DNA from: a virus
DNA: 24,576 bases
Direction: 5' to 3' (one strand)
Virus record (IMG/VR): IMGVR_UViG_3300031708_000006
Span: 1 to 24,576 of that record
This document shows positions 14,239-21,072 of the stretch, piece by piece; positions within the stretch are counted from its first letter, which is position 1; each line of letters begins with the position of its first letter. The position numbers and the translations under genes were made by a program. A model generated the notes under the pieces. The model was not told the origin of the DNA, searched no databases, and worked only from the letters and a program-made list of their open reading frames with translations.

Positions 14239-15576
14239 GTGACTGAGACGCTCGGAACAGCCGGCTACCCCGTGACCCTCCTCATGAATTTCTGGGTCGG
14301 CGGGGCACTGACTGACCCGTCCGCGGTGCAGCTGGACATCACCTACGGCGCGGAACTGGGTTTCGCCCCGGACGTCGCGGGGCCGTTCACCTATTCGGGT
14401 GCGAGCAGCCCGGCCTACGGGCAGGTGTACCGGCTGGGAGCGGGCCTCTACGCGTTCACCTGGCAGATCCCGCAGTCTTCCCCCGCCGGGTCGTATGTCG
14501 CGAACTGGACCTGCACCTACGAGGGGTCGGAGTGGCTCGGCCCCGAGAACTTCTGGGTCAGCGGCGGGTATTCACCTGCTGTCCCCGCGGGGGATATCGG
14601 GTACTGGACCGGCGGGATCATCTATGGCGGCCTGGATATCGAGTTCGGGCAGGTCGACGCGAACGGCATCGCGTGGCTGTGGCAGAAGCTCACCGGCTGG
14701 GACGGTCCCGCGGTGCAGGGCGCCGGGGTCATCCCCAAATCCGGCGACCACGGGGCGTGGGCCAGTCCCCAGTATTACGCGGCCAGGACGCTTACCTGGA
14801 CTGTCACAGCGTCGGCGCCGACGCAGGCACTGAGAGACGTGGCGCGGGCGCTGCTCCAGCAAGCTGTTCCGGTGAGCGACCTGGCGACGCTCCGGTATGA
14901 CGAGCCGATCCCGAAGGTCGCCTACGTGCGGCGCTCAGGGCAGGTCACGGAGGCGTATCCGACGCTCGCGGACGTCACGTTCACTGTCGGCCTGGTCGCC
15001 CCGGACATGCGCAAATACGCTGCGGGCGGCAAGACCATCACGATCACCCCGATGCCGTCCGGCGGCGGCGGGGACATGGTGGTGCCGTTCACGGTCCCGT
15101 TCTCGCTCGCGGCCGCGCCGGCGCCGGGAAGCGCGATCGCGCAGAACCTCGGGAACTTCGAGTCACCTCCGGTGGCGGTCCTCTCAGGCCCTGTCGCCGG
15201 TCCGTCCCTGTCGAACCTGACCACGGGCGAAACCGTGTCGTGGCCGACGCTCACCCTCGATGCCGGGGATGTCGCGGTGATCGACTTCTCGACACGGCAG
15301 ACCTGGGTCAACCCGTCGGTCATCTCAACCACACCGGGGATGCCGTCTGGTACCGGGACGTACTGGTCCGCTGCTGTCGGCTCCGCCTGGTGGCAGCTCG
15401 CACCGGGGAACAACGCCATCCAGCTCGGCGGCGAAACCGGATCCGGGTGCAGCGCGATGCTCTACTTTGCCGATGCGTGGAGCTTAGGTCTCCGGCGTCC
15501 CGGTAGCCCGGATGCGCACCGGCTCCAGCGCGCGGTCTGGGTCGTGGAGGGCGATGTGGGCTGCCTGCCCGGGTGA
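14239..15576 (+). CDS. Distal tail (Dit-like) protein with N-terminal Ig-like domain
   Basis: The start is GTG 14239 behind GGGGGTGAC. Residues 1-112 form a beta domain (PVTLLMNFWVGGALTDPSAV, RLGAGLYAFTWQIPQSSPAG) of the kind fused to actinophage minor tail proteins. From ~125 a Dit-type domain begins: GGLDIEFGQVDANGIAWLWQ, KLTGWDGPAVQGAG and DHGAWASPQYYAARTLTWTV, then a helix and VAPDMRKYA. Dit forms the ring at the tail tip. The region ~290-414 is beta-rich and ends AMLYFADAWS (W414 S415), where Dit proteins normally stop. The final 30 codons, starting with a TTA codon, overlap the convergent DUF6221 gene and look acquired. The 3' end is therefore probably altered. Confidence 0.75.
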   Translation: MTETLGTAGYPVTLLMNFWVGGALTDPSAVQLDITYGAELGFAPDVAGPFTYSGASSPAYGQVYRLGAGLYAFTWQIPQSSPAGSYVANWTCTYEGSEWLGPENFWVSGGYSPAVPAGDIGYWTGGIIYGGLDIEFGQVDANGIAWLWQKLTGWDGPAVQGAGVIPKSGDHGAWASPQYYAARTLTWTVTASAPTQALRDVARALLQQAVPVSDLATLRYDEPIPKVAYVRRSGQVTEAYPTLADVTFTVGLVAPDMRKYAAGGKTITITPMPSGGGGDMVVPFTVPFSLAAAPAPGSAIAQNLGNFESPPVAVLSGPVAGPSLSNLTTGETVSWPTLTLDAGDVAVIDFSTRQTWVNPSVISTTPGMPSGTGTYWSAAVGSAWWQLAPGNNAIQLGGETGSGCSAMLYFADAWSLGLRRPGSPDAHRLQRAVWVVEGDVGCLPG

Positions 15577-15774
15577 CGGCGACGCAGCGTATGCGGCGGT
15601 GCCGCGGTTGAAGGTGACGACATCGCCGTTGCTCGTCCCGATGAGTCCGGGCTGCCGGACCGGGTCGGCTTCCTGCCAGCAGTAATCACCCGCGCAGCCG
15701 TCACCAGCTGCCTGAGCGGCCGCTTCGTCCTCTGCCAGGCGCGCCCTGATGAACGCGATCAGCGCCTCTTCCAT
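15484..15774 (-). CDS. DUF6221-like protein, truncated form
   Basis: The 96-residue product begins MEEALIAFIRARLAEDEAAA, the recognisable opening of the actinobacterial DUF6221 family (function unknown), and contains a CxxxYCW segment and GQAAHIALHDPDRALEPV, the family's AxHIAxHDPxRxL motif. Full-length members, as I recall, continue for 30-50 residues to a PYxDHPDYxExW-type end; here the gene stops soon after the HDP motif, so it is a short or truncated version. The ATG at 15774 has a leaderless promoter. It is convergent with the Dit gene and overlaps its last 93 bases. A second, damaged copy lies at 18646-19025. Confidence 0.75.
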   Translation of the reverse strand: MEEALIAFIRARLAEDEAAAQAAGDGCAGDYCWQEADPVRQPGLIGTSNGDVVTFNRGTAAYAASPSPGQAAHIALHDPDRALEPVRIRATGTPET

Positions 15775-15786
15775 CCCGCCAGCTTA
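15775..15786 (-). promoter_or_regulatory. Leaderless -10 promoter of DUF6221 copy 1
   Basis: On the minus strand TAAGCT (15786-15781) is followed by GGCGGG and ATG at 15774. The same sequence, with CTTC before and GGGATGGA after, precedes copy 2. The element borders and partly overlaps the plus-strand Shine-Dalgarno AGAAGGGGA (15786-15794). Confidence 0.65.
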
Positions 15787-15801
15787 GAAGGGGACATCCC
15801 T

Positions 15802-16884
15802 TTGGCCACCTCTCTCGCCATGTCACTCCCGTGGGCGCTCACGGGCTGCACCTATGACGCCGATGCGGGTAATGACTTGCGCAACAGCACTGTCACCGCG
15901 ATGTTCTATGACGAGGGCATCGTCACCGGGTCGGTGATCGGGGTCCTCGGCGGGGTGATCGGCGGCGCGGGGCTTGAGGTGTCGGCCGCTGGCGGGATGA
16001 CGGTGCACGTGCAGCCCGGCTCGATCGCGGTTGCCAACACCGCCTCGCCCGTCTCCGGCGGCTACACGGCGACACTCGCCCAGCAGGGCACCCTCACCGT
16101 CCAGACCGCCGACCCGTCCAACCCCCGCATCGACATCGTGTACGCCGGCGTCAACGACCTGGGCACGTCGTCGTCCAGCGGCGCGGTGCAGTACCTGGCC
16201 GGGACCGCCGCTTCATCCCCGGTCGCCCCGTCGGCCCCGGCGAACTCGATAATCCTCGCGCAGATCAGTGTTCCGGCGTCCACCACAACGATCACGACCG
16301 GGCTGATCACTGATGTGCGCCCGTTCACGACCACCACGGGCGGCATCCTGGTAGCCGCTCCGGGCACGGTGACCGGCTACGAGGGCATGGGCGCCTTCGA
16401 CGTGGGCAACGGCCGGTTCTACCACAACAGCAACGAGACCGGTGACACGCAGTTCAAGGTCCTTCCGTGGCCGCCCCAGTATTCGACGCTGGCCGCCGAC
16501 ACCAACCTCGCGTCCTCCAGCGCCGGCACCCTGCTCAGTAGCGGAATCGTGTGCGACGGCTACACCGACATCAAGATAACCACCCACATCGTCGGCATCT
16601 ACCAGTCGTCCCCGTCGACAGCGCAGGCGATTTTCTCAACCTGGATCGACGGCACGCAACTCGACGAAATCGACCTGATGACCAGCTCAGGCGACAACGC
16701 GGGCATCAGCCACCTGGGTTACACGAACACGTACAGCACCGGTTCCGCGTCCGGGGACACGCCGTCAGCCGGGTCGCACACCGTCTACTGGAAGGCTCAG
16801 GGGGTAGGCGGCGGTCACACGATCACGATCCGCGCCAGCGCCACCCGCAACGCCTACCTGCGTGTCGAACCGGTTGTCCTGTAG
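15802..16884 (+). CDS. Minor tail protein, tail-tip or baseplate component
   Basis: I start this at TTG 15802, eight bases after AGAAGGGGA; an ATG lies 18 bases further in. The 360-residue product has an N-terminal module (SLPWALTGCTYDADAGNDLR, VTGSVIGVLGGVIGGAGLEV, GGMTVHVQPGSIAVANTASP, NPRIDIVYAGVNDLG) as seen in proteins that dock onto siphovirus tail tips. A linker (PVAPSAPANSIILAQISVPA) leads to a C-terminal beta-sandwich (~225-360, ITTHIVGIYQSSPSTAQAIF, HTVYWKAQGVGGGHTITIRA). The C-terminal domain could contact the host surface. The ORF stop is immediately followed by the next ATG. Confidence 0.7.
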   Translation: MATSLAMSLPWALTGCTYDADAGNDLRNSTVTAMFYDEGIVTGSVIGVLGGVIGGAGLEVSAAGGMTVHVQPGSIAVANTASPVSGGYTATLAQQGTLTVQTADPSNPRIDIVYAGVNDLGTSSSSGAVQYLAGTAASSPVAPSAPANSIILAQISVPASTTTITTGLITDVRPFTTTTGGILVAAPGTVTGYEGMGAFDVGNGRFYHNSNETGDTQFKVLPWPPQYSTLAADTNLASSSAGTLLSSGIVCDGYTDIKITTHIVGIYQSSPSTAQAIFSTWIDGTQLDEIDLMTSSGDNAGISHLGYTNTYSTGSASGDTPSAGSHTVYWKAQGVGGGHTITIRASATRNAYLRVEPVVL

Positions 16885-18084
16885 ATGGCCGTCTGGACGT
16901 ACTGCTCAACAGACCTCCTGACCGGCGCGGTCCTGTGTGATGACCTGCCGCTGAATGTCCAGTCGATGTCGGCGAACCTCAACGGCTCAGGGACCCTCAC
17001 CGCGTCGCTGAACCTCGACGAGGTGTATGCGGTCAACGCCCCGTTCGTCGCGGCGCTCCTGCCGCGCCGCAGCGTGCTGTGGGCGCTCGCGGACGGCTTC
17101 CCGGTGTGGGCCGGGATCGTGTGGGACTGGCCGGACATGACCCGGGCGCAGGGCACCCTGTCGATCTCCGCGCAGACCATGGATTCCTTGTGGTCGCACC
17201 GGCTGATCACCGACACCCTCGAATACGGCGAAGTCGATCTCTTCACCGCGTTCCTGGATTTGATCACCTACGGGACGAACAAGCAGTCCTCCTATATCGA
17301 AACTGGTGTCAGCCCCGAGGAAACCCGAGACCCTGCCTACCTGGCGATGTTCGCCACCCAGGGCAGAGCCGCCCGGCTCACCCTCCCCACCGGTCTCACC
17401 TCCGGTGTGTCCTGGACCGCGTCCTACACCTATTCGGACCTGACCCAGGTGTCCTCGGCCTGGTCCGACATGGCTGCCAGCGGGAACCTCGAGTACGCGT
17501 TCACTCCCGGTTTCGACTCCGCCGGGCAGCTGACCGTATTCGTGAAACTCGGCTACACGGCGCTCGGCCGGGCACAGGCCGACTCCGGGATTTCACTCAG
17601 CTACCCCGGGAACCTGCTGGACTACGGGTGGACGGTAACCGGCAGCCAGTCCAGCAACATGGTGTTCGGCACCGCACCCCCCAACGGGTCAGAGCTGACC
17701 TGGGAATCCTTCTACCCGAACGGCGCCGACCTGACCGACCTGGCGTCGTTCCCGGTCCTCGAATCCACCGTGTCGTGGGAAGGCTCGTACGTCACATCCC
17801 AGGCGCAAGTCAACTCATTCGCCCAGGGCCAGGTGGCGATGCTGACCGCGGGCATGACAACCCCGGTCGTCAACGTCGGCGGCGGGAGCTACCCGAAGCT
17901 TGCCGATCTTCAGCTCGGCGACAGCGTGCTGCTCGCGCTCACCTCCCCGCTGCATCCCCCGGCCGCGAACGGTTCGCCGGGATATCAGGGCGAGCAGCGG
18001 ATCACCGGCTGGACTTGCTATCCCCCGGGCCCGCAGCAATCCGAGTACTACCAATTGAACCTCAGCGGGGTGGTGGCGTCGTGA
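16885..18084 (+). CDS. Minor tail protein, hub / tail-associated (Tal-like)
   Basis: The ATG directly follows the previous stop with no separate ribosome binding site, implying coupled translation. The 399-residue protein opens WTYCSTDLLTGAVLCDDLPL and proceeds through beta-rich segments (LNGSGTLTASLNLDEVYAVN, RRSVLWALADGFPVWAGIVW, GTLSISAQTMDSLWSHRLIT). The VWAGIVW segment followed by LSISAQTxxS is a known trait of siphovirus tail hub proteins that lie below Dit. The rest is consistent with the T4 gp27-like ring fold of such hubs. It ends in a small beta domain (YPKLADLQLGDSVLL, GEQRITGWTCYPPG). It overlaps the next gene (GTGA). Confidence 0.75.
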   Translation: MAVWTYCSTDLLTGAVLCDDLPLNVQSMSANLNGSGTLTASLNLDEVYAVNAPFVAALLPRRSVLWALADGFPVWAGIVWDWPDMTRAQGTLSISAQTMDSLWSHRLITDTLEYGEVDLFTAFLDLITYGTNKQSSYIETGVSPEETRDPAYLAMFATQGRAARLTLPTGLTSGVSWTASYTYSDLTQVSSAWSDMAASGNLEYAFTPGFDSAGQLTVFVKLGYTALGRAQADSGISLSYPGNLLDYGWTVTGSQSSNMVFGTAPPNGSELTWESFYPNGADLTDLASFPVLESTVSWEGSYVTSQAQVNSFAQGQVAMLTAGMTTPVVNVGGGSYPKLADLQLGDSVLLALTSPLHPPAANGSPGYQGEQRITGWTCYPPGPQQSEYYQLNLSGVVAS

Positions 18085-18386
18085 CGACCTACCCGCGTCC
18101 GCTGCTCCAGCGGTTCCAGGCCACGCTGCAGAAACTCCAGCAGGACGTCGCCAAGCTCAAGACCCGCACCGCCGGGATCGACTCGGGGTTCCCGCTGATG
18201 GTCCTCCCTGGAGTGATCTCCGGCTCGTACACCAGCGGCAACCCTCAGGTGTACATCAACGGGTCACCGACCCTCAGCGGGCCGTTCCCGTACCTCGCGT
18301 CCTACACGCCGGCAGCGAATGACACGGTCATCCTTGCACCGGTCGGGGCGCTGCAAAGTTACATTGTGATAGGCAAGTACGAGTGA
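18081..18386 (+). CDS. Small minor tail protein, coiled coil plus beta domain, 101 aa
   Basis: GTG at 18081 overlaps the hub gene stop (GTGA at 18081-18084); this fixes the start although the frame is open much further upstream. A short coiled coil (LQRFQATLQKLQQDVAKLKT) leads into a beta domain: DSGFPLMVLPGVISG, NPQVYINGSPTLSGPFPYLA and NDTVILAPVGALQSYIVIGK. The pattern of a coiled coil, PQVxINGSxTLSGPxPYL and PxxGDTVxLxPVG is common for short tail-tip proteins of actinophages, as I recall. It is likely a trimeric or hexameric adaptor for the fibre. Its end marks the left border of the second minus-strand insertion. Confidence 0.75.
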   Translation: MTTYPRPLLQRFQATLQKLQQDVAKLKTRTAGIDSGFPLMVLPGVISGSYTSGNPQVYINGSPTLSGPFPYLASYTPAANDTVILAPVGALQSYIVIGKYE

Positions 18387-18397
18387 CCGGCGCTTGG

Positions 18398-18435
18398 CTG
18401 GCGCAGGCCCCGGCCTTCAGGCCGGGGATAGCCAG
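18398..18435. terminator. Two-part palindromic hairpin, likely bidirectional terminator
   Basis: CCCCGGCC (18408-18415) and GGCCGGGG (18420-18427) enclose the loop TTCA, and an outer CTGGC/GCCAG pair (18398-18402, 18431-18435) extends it across an internal loop. It lies between the plus-strand stop at 18386 and the minus-strand stop at 18440, which suggests a terminator for both. There is no T-run. Confidence 0.55.
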
Positions 18436-18439
18436 TGCC

Positions 18440-18649
18440 CTAACCCGCGTGGTGTTCGGCCAGGAGATCGGCGTGACGCGGGCAGACCCCGACGCGGACC
18501 GCCCCGCCATGGACCGGGACGAAGAAGTACAGCGGGCCTGGTCCCTGGTCTTCAGGGCAGCCGAGCACGACGCCCGGGTCGTTTATCCCGAGTTCGGCGA
18601 TCTGCTCATCGGTGGGCGTCTCGTAGTACTGGCACAGGGGTTGAATCAC
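18440..18649 (-). CDS. Hypothetical 69-aa protein coupled to DUF6221 copy 2
   Basis: The GTG at 18649 overlaps the TGA that ends the restored DUF6221 frame (GTGA at 18649-18646), so this is the second gene of the cassette. It is acidic with three spaced cysteines (C6, C31, C56): PLCQYYETPTDEQIAELGIN, VVLGCPEDQGPGPLYFFVPV and VRVGVCPRHADLLAEHH. The CPxH ending after a beta-like middle hints at metal binding. No family is recognised. The stop lies just before the palindromic hairpin at 18398-18435. Confidence 0.65.
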   Translation of the reverse strand: MIQPLCQYYETPTDEQIAELGINDPGVVLGCPEDQGPGPLYFFVPVHGGAVRVGVCPRHADLLAEHHAG

Positions 18650-19025
18650 GGCTTCAGTTCCTCCGGGTAATCCGGGTGGCCGCTCCAAGCTGCACCGAGT
18701 TCCGCGAGGAGCTGCCGGGCCAGGAGCGCACGCGGCGAGACGAGGGCATTGGGGGTACTCGTCCATCTCGTTGGCCCACCTCGTGCAGCGCCGCACGATC
18801 GCCCGGGTCGTACACGACGCTCGCCGACGCCGGCGCGGGAAGCTCATGCCCGTCAGCACACCAGGGTTGGTCATCGTCACCTGCCGCCACGGTGGTGTAG
18901 AGCATCTGACCCTGGTCGTCGAGGTAAGTGAGCCATGCGACCTTCGCCGGGCCGGAAAAGTGAGCCGGGGCCTCTTTCTCAGCTAGCCGGGCCTCGAAGA
19001 ACGCGATCACTGCCGCCATGTCCAT
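18646..19025 (-). pseudogene. DUF6221-like gene, copy 2, frameshifted
   Basis: The ATG at 19025 opens MAAVIAFFEARLAEKEAPAH, like copy 1, and includes a VVYDPGDRAALHEV segment, a worn form of the family's HDPxRxL motif. The first frame then loses similarity and stops at 18654. The family's usual C-terminus is found in the -1 frame, LLARQLLAELGAAWSGHPDY then PEELKP, ending at 18646 with a TGA that overlaps the next gene's GTG. A -1 shift is needed, most simply at the C5 run near 18750 (GTACCCCCAATG on the minus strand). A single-base deletion or assembly error is likeliest; programmed slippage is less likely. Copy 1 lacks this C-terminal part. Confidence 0.6.
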
Positions 19026-19037
19026 CCCGTCAGCTTA
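19026..19037 (-). promoter_or_regulatory. Leaderless -10 promoter of DUF6221 copy 2
   Basis: On the minus strand TAAGCT (19037-19032) is followed by GACGGG and ATG at 19025, nearly identical to copy 1 (TAAGCT then GGCGGG). It abuts the plus-strand AGAAGGA, which would be the Shine-Dalgarno of the fibre gene. Confidence 0.65.
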
Positions 19038-19068
19038 GAAGGACAGGTGAGCGGTCATCGCAGCGAAC

Positions 19069-21072
19069 GTGTACGGCATCGCCGATGCTGAACTGGCGAT
19101 CTCGCCGGTCGCCGTCCAGACCTCCGCCTGCACGGCCACGGCTGGCAACCTGATCCCGGCCAGCATCAGCGGCGGCGGCTTCACGATCACATTGCCAGAC
19201 GCGCCGGCCGACCAGACCCGCGTCGCCGTGAAAATCATCGCCACCAACGCCGCGGCGACGAACGTCCTGACGGTCACCTGCCAGGGAACGGACCGGTTCA
19301 ACGAGTCCGGCGGCAGCGTCACCATGTCGCTGTCGATGCTGAACCAGGGCCAGATCTACCAGTACAGCCTGACGTACGGCATCTGGTACATCACCGATGA
19401 CAGCCTGCCGCTGAGCGGTCTCAAGGCCCTGTTCAAGTACATTTTCCCCTCCGGTGACTCGACCGGAGCGAAGGACACGGCGGCGATCAATGCGGGGCTG
19501 GCCAGCGGCGGCTCAGTCCAGCTGATGCCCGCACCCTTGAGCGCCCCCTACTACATCAACGCGCCGATCACGCCCACATCCCAGTCGTGCCTGCGGGGCG
19601 CTCAGTGGTGGTCCGGGAGCACCAACGACAACTACTCGGCGGGGTCGGGCACTAGCGGCGGTACCACGATCGTCATGGTCGCCGGGTTCACCGGCTCGGC
19701 CGCGATCCTCATGCAGAACACGACCGGCACCCAGTACTACGGGGTGGACATCTCCGGCATCACGATCGAGGGCTACGAGCTGTCGTCCGGCACCATCTAC
19801 GGCCTTCTCGTGGATGGCGCGTGGGGCGCATGCTTCCTTCGCGGCGTGTGCATCCACCGGCCCCCGGCCGACTGCGCCCGGTTCGTGACAGACACGACGA
19901 GCGGGAAGATCCCCGATGACTGGGTGATCAGCCAGTGCAAGTTCTCAGCGAGCCGCGCCGGCTACGGGGTGTACGCCGCCGAACTGGCCGACTCCTGGTT
20001 TACCGACTGCGAGTCGTCGGAAAATGACCTCGATGGTTGGTACATCAACTACGGTGTGCAATCGCGCTGGATTAACTGCAAGGGCGAGAACAACGGAGGC
20101 TCAGGCTTCCACCTGACGGGCCTCGGTTCTTACCAGACTCAGTACTTCACCGGCTGCTCGACGCACATCAACCAGCATCACGGGTTTTACTTTGACAACT
20201 CAGGCCCCGCCGGGGGCGGCTCGGGTGCGCTCTACGTCCTGACCGGGTGCGTCGCCCAGCAGGACGGCCAGGCGTCCACCAGCGGAGGCTACGCGGGGTT
20301 CGCCGCCAGCGCCTGCACCGCGCAGGTCATCGGGACCGGCTGCGTCGCGCAGGAAGACTCCACTACGGACTACCCGCAGTACGGGGCGTCCCAGGTGAGC
20401 AGCTCAGCGGGGATGTGCTTCACCGGCAGCTGGCTGAAGACCGCCGCCGGGGTCACCCACGATGACGCCAGCAACACCACCGTCCTGGCCAACCAGTTCC
20501 CGGCAGGCGGGGCCGGCGCGATCGTCCCCCTCAGCCAGGGCGGCACCGGGCAGGCGAGCGCCGCCGCAGCATTCAACGCCCTGTCCCCGATGACGACCAC
20601 CGGGGACATGATGTACGACTCTTCCGGGGGGACCGCCGCCCGGCTGCCGGCCGGCTCACCCGGGCAGTACCTCGGGATCTCCGGTGGTGTCCCCGCCTGG
20701 ACGAGCGCGCCAGGGGCTGGCGGGACGCTCACCGGCTACCTCGCGCCCGCCGTCTCGGCCCTCACGTACGGCACGTCGGTCGCGGTCAACGCGGCGCTCG
20801 GTAACGTCTTCACGCTGACGCTGACCGCGTCGACGGCCACGATCGCCGCACCGAGCAACCCGGTTGCCGGCCAGGTGATCGAGTTCGACTTGACACAGGG
20901 CACCGGAGGCTCGTTCACCGTGGCGTGGGCGTCCGGTTCCGGCGGCTTCGACTTCGGCGCGGCCGGCGCGCCCACACTAAGCACCACGGCGGCCGACGTC
21001 GACGCCGTGAGCTTCCGGTACAGCAGCGCCAAGGGCAAGTGGCTGTGCCTCGGCTACGCCCTGGGGTTCTAG
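19069..21072 (+). CDS. Tail fibre protein, beta-helix type
   Basis: The 667-residue product has an N-terminal beta domain (VRVAVKIIATNAAATNVLTV-like segments, QGQIYQYSLTYGIWYI). From ~125 comes a right-handed beta-helix typical of pectate-lyase-like fibres: KYIFPSGDSTGAKDTAAINA, then TIVMVAGFTGSAAILMQNTT, GVDISGITIEGY and repeated NCKGENNGGSGFHL-like turns. The end has the short QGGTGQASAAAAFNAL motif found in fibre tips, followed by a small C-terminal domain (VFTLTLTASTATIAAPSNPV). It should bind host surface glycans. The start is uncertain: an AGAAGGA at 19037-19043 points to a start near 19050, but no ATG/GTG/TTG lies there in frame (TGA at 19048); GTG 19069 has no ribosome binding site. 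Confidence 0.75.
   Translation: MYGIADAELAISPVAVQTSACTATAGNLIPASISGGGFTITLPDAPADQTRVAVKIIATNAAATNVLTVTCQGTDRFNESGGSVTMSLSMLNQGQIYQYSLTYGIWYITDDSLPLSGLKALFKYIFPSGDSTGAKDTAAINAGLASGGSVQLMPAPLSAPYYINAPITPTSQSCLRGAQWWSGSTNDNYSAGSGTSGGTTIVMVAGFTGSAAILMQNTTGTQYYGVDISGITIEGYELSSGTIYGLLVDGAWGACFLRGVCIHRPPADCARFVTDTTSGKIPDDWVISQCKFSASRAGYGVYAAELADSWFTDCESSENDLDGWYINYGVQSRWINCKGENNGGSGFHLTGLGSYQTQYFTGCSTHINQHHGFYFDNSGPAGGGSGALYVLTGCVAQQDGQASTSGGYAGFAASACTAQVIGTGCVAQEDSTTDYPQYGASQVSSSAGMCFTGSWLKTAAGVTHDDASNTTVLANQFPAGGAGAIVPLSQGGTGQASAAAAFNALSPMTTTGDMMYDSSGGTAARLPAGSPGQYLGISGGVPAWTSAPGAGGTLTGYLAPAVSALTYGTSVAVNAALGNVFTLTLTASTATIAAPSNPVAGQVIEFDLTQGTGGSFTVAWASGSGGFDFGAAGAPTLSTTAADVDAVSFRYSSAKGKWLCLGYALGF

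Larger units (their letters stand above)
15481..15787. repeat. 7-bp direct repeats flanking the DUF6221 cassette
   Basis: AGCTTAG occurs at 15481-15487 and again at 15781-15787, exactly 300 bases apart. The left copy is where the Dit reading frame leaves its expected end; the right copy is the DUF6221 promoter (TAAGCT on the minus strand) next to the following gene's Shine-Dalgarno. Confidence 0.6.

Noticed and set aside
17079-18080. Long plus-strand frame leading into the 101-aa protein
   Set aside because: Only the part from GTG 18081 resembles protein; the upstream part is Arg/Gly-rich shadow of the hub gene, and GTGA overlap fixes the real start.
18398-18435. Palindrome resembling an IS200/IS605-type end hairpin
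   Set aside because: The TTCA-loop stem is similar in style, but no TnpA or TnpB coding sequence or guide-like context lies nearby; a bidirectional terminator explains it more simply.
18383-18670. Plus-strand 95-codon frame beginning GTGA after the 101-aa tail protein
   Set aside because: The overlap with the previous stop is tempting, but the frame runs antisense to the 69-aa gene, crosses the palindromic hairpin, and its sequence is not protein-like in the middle.
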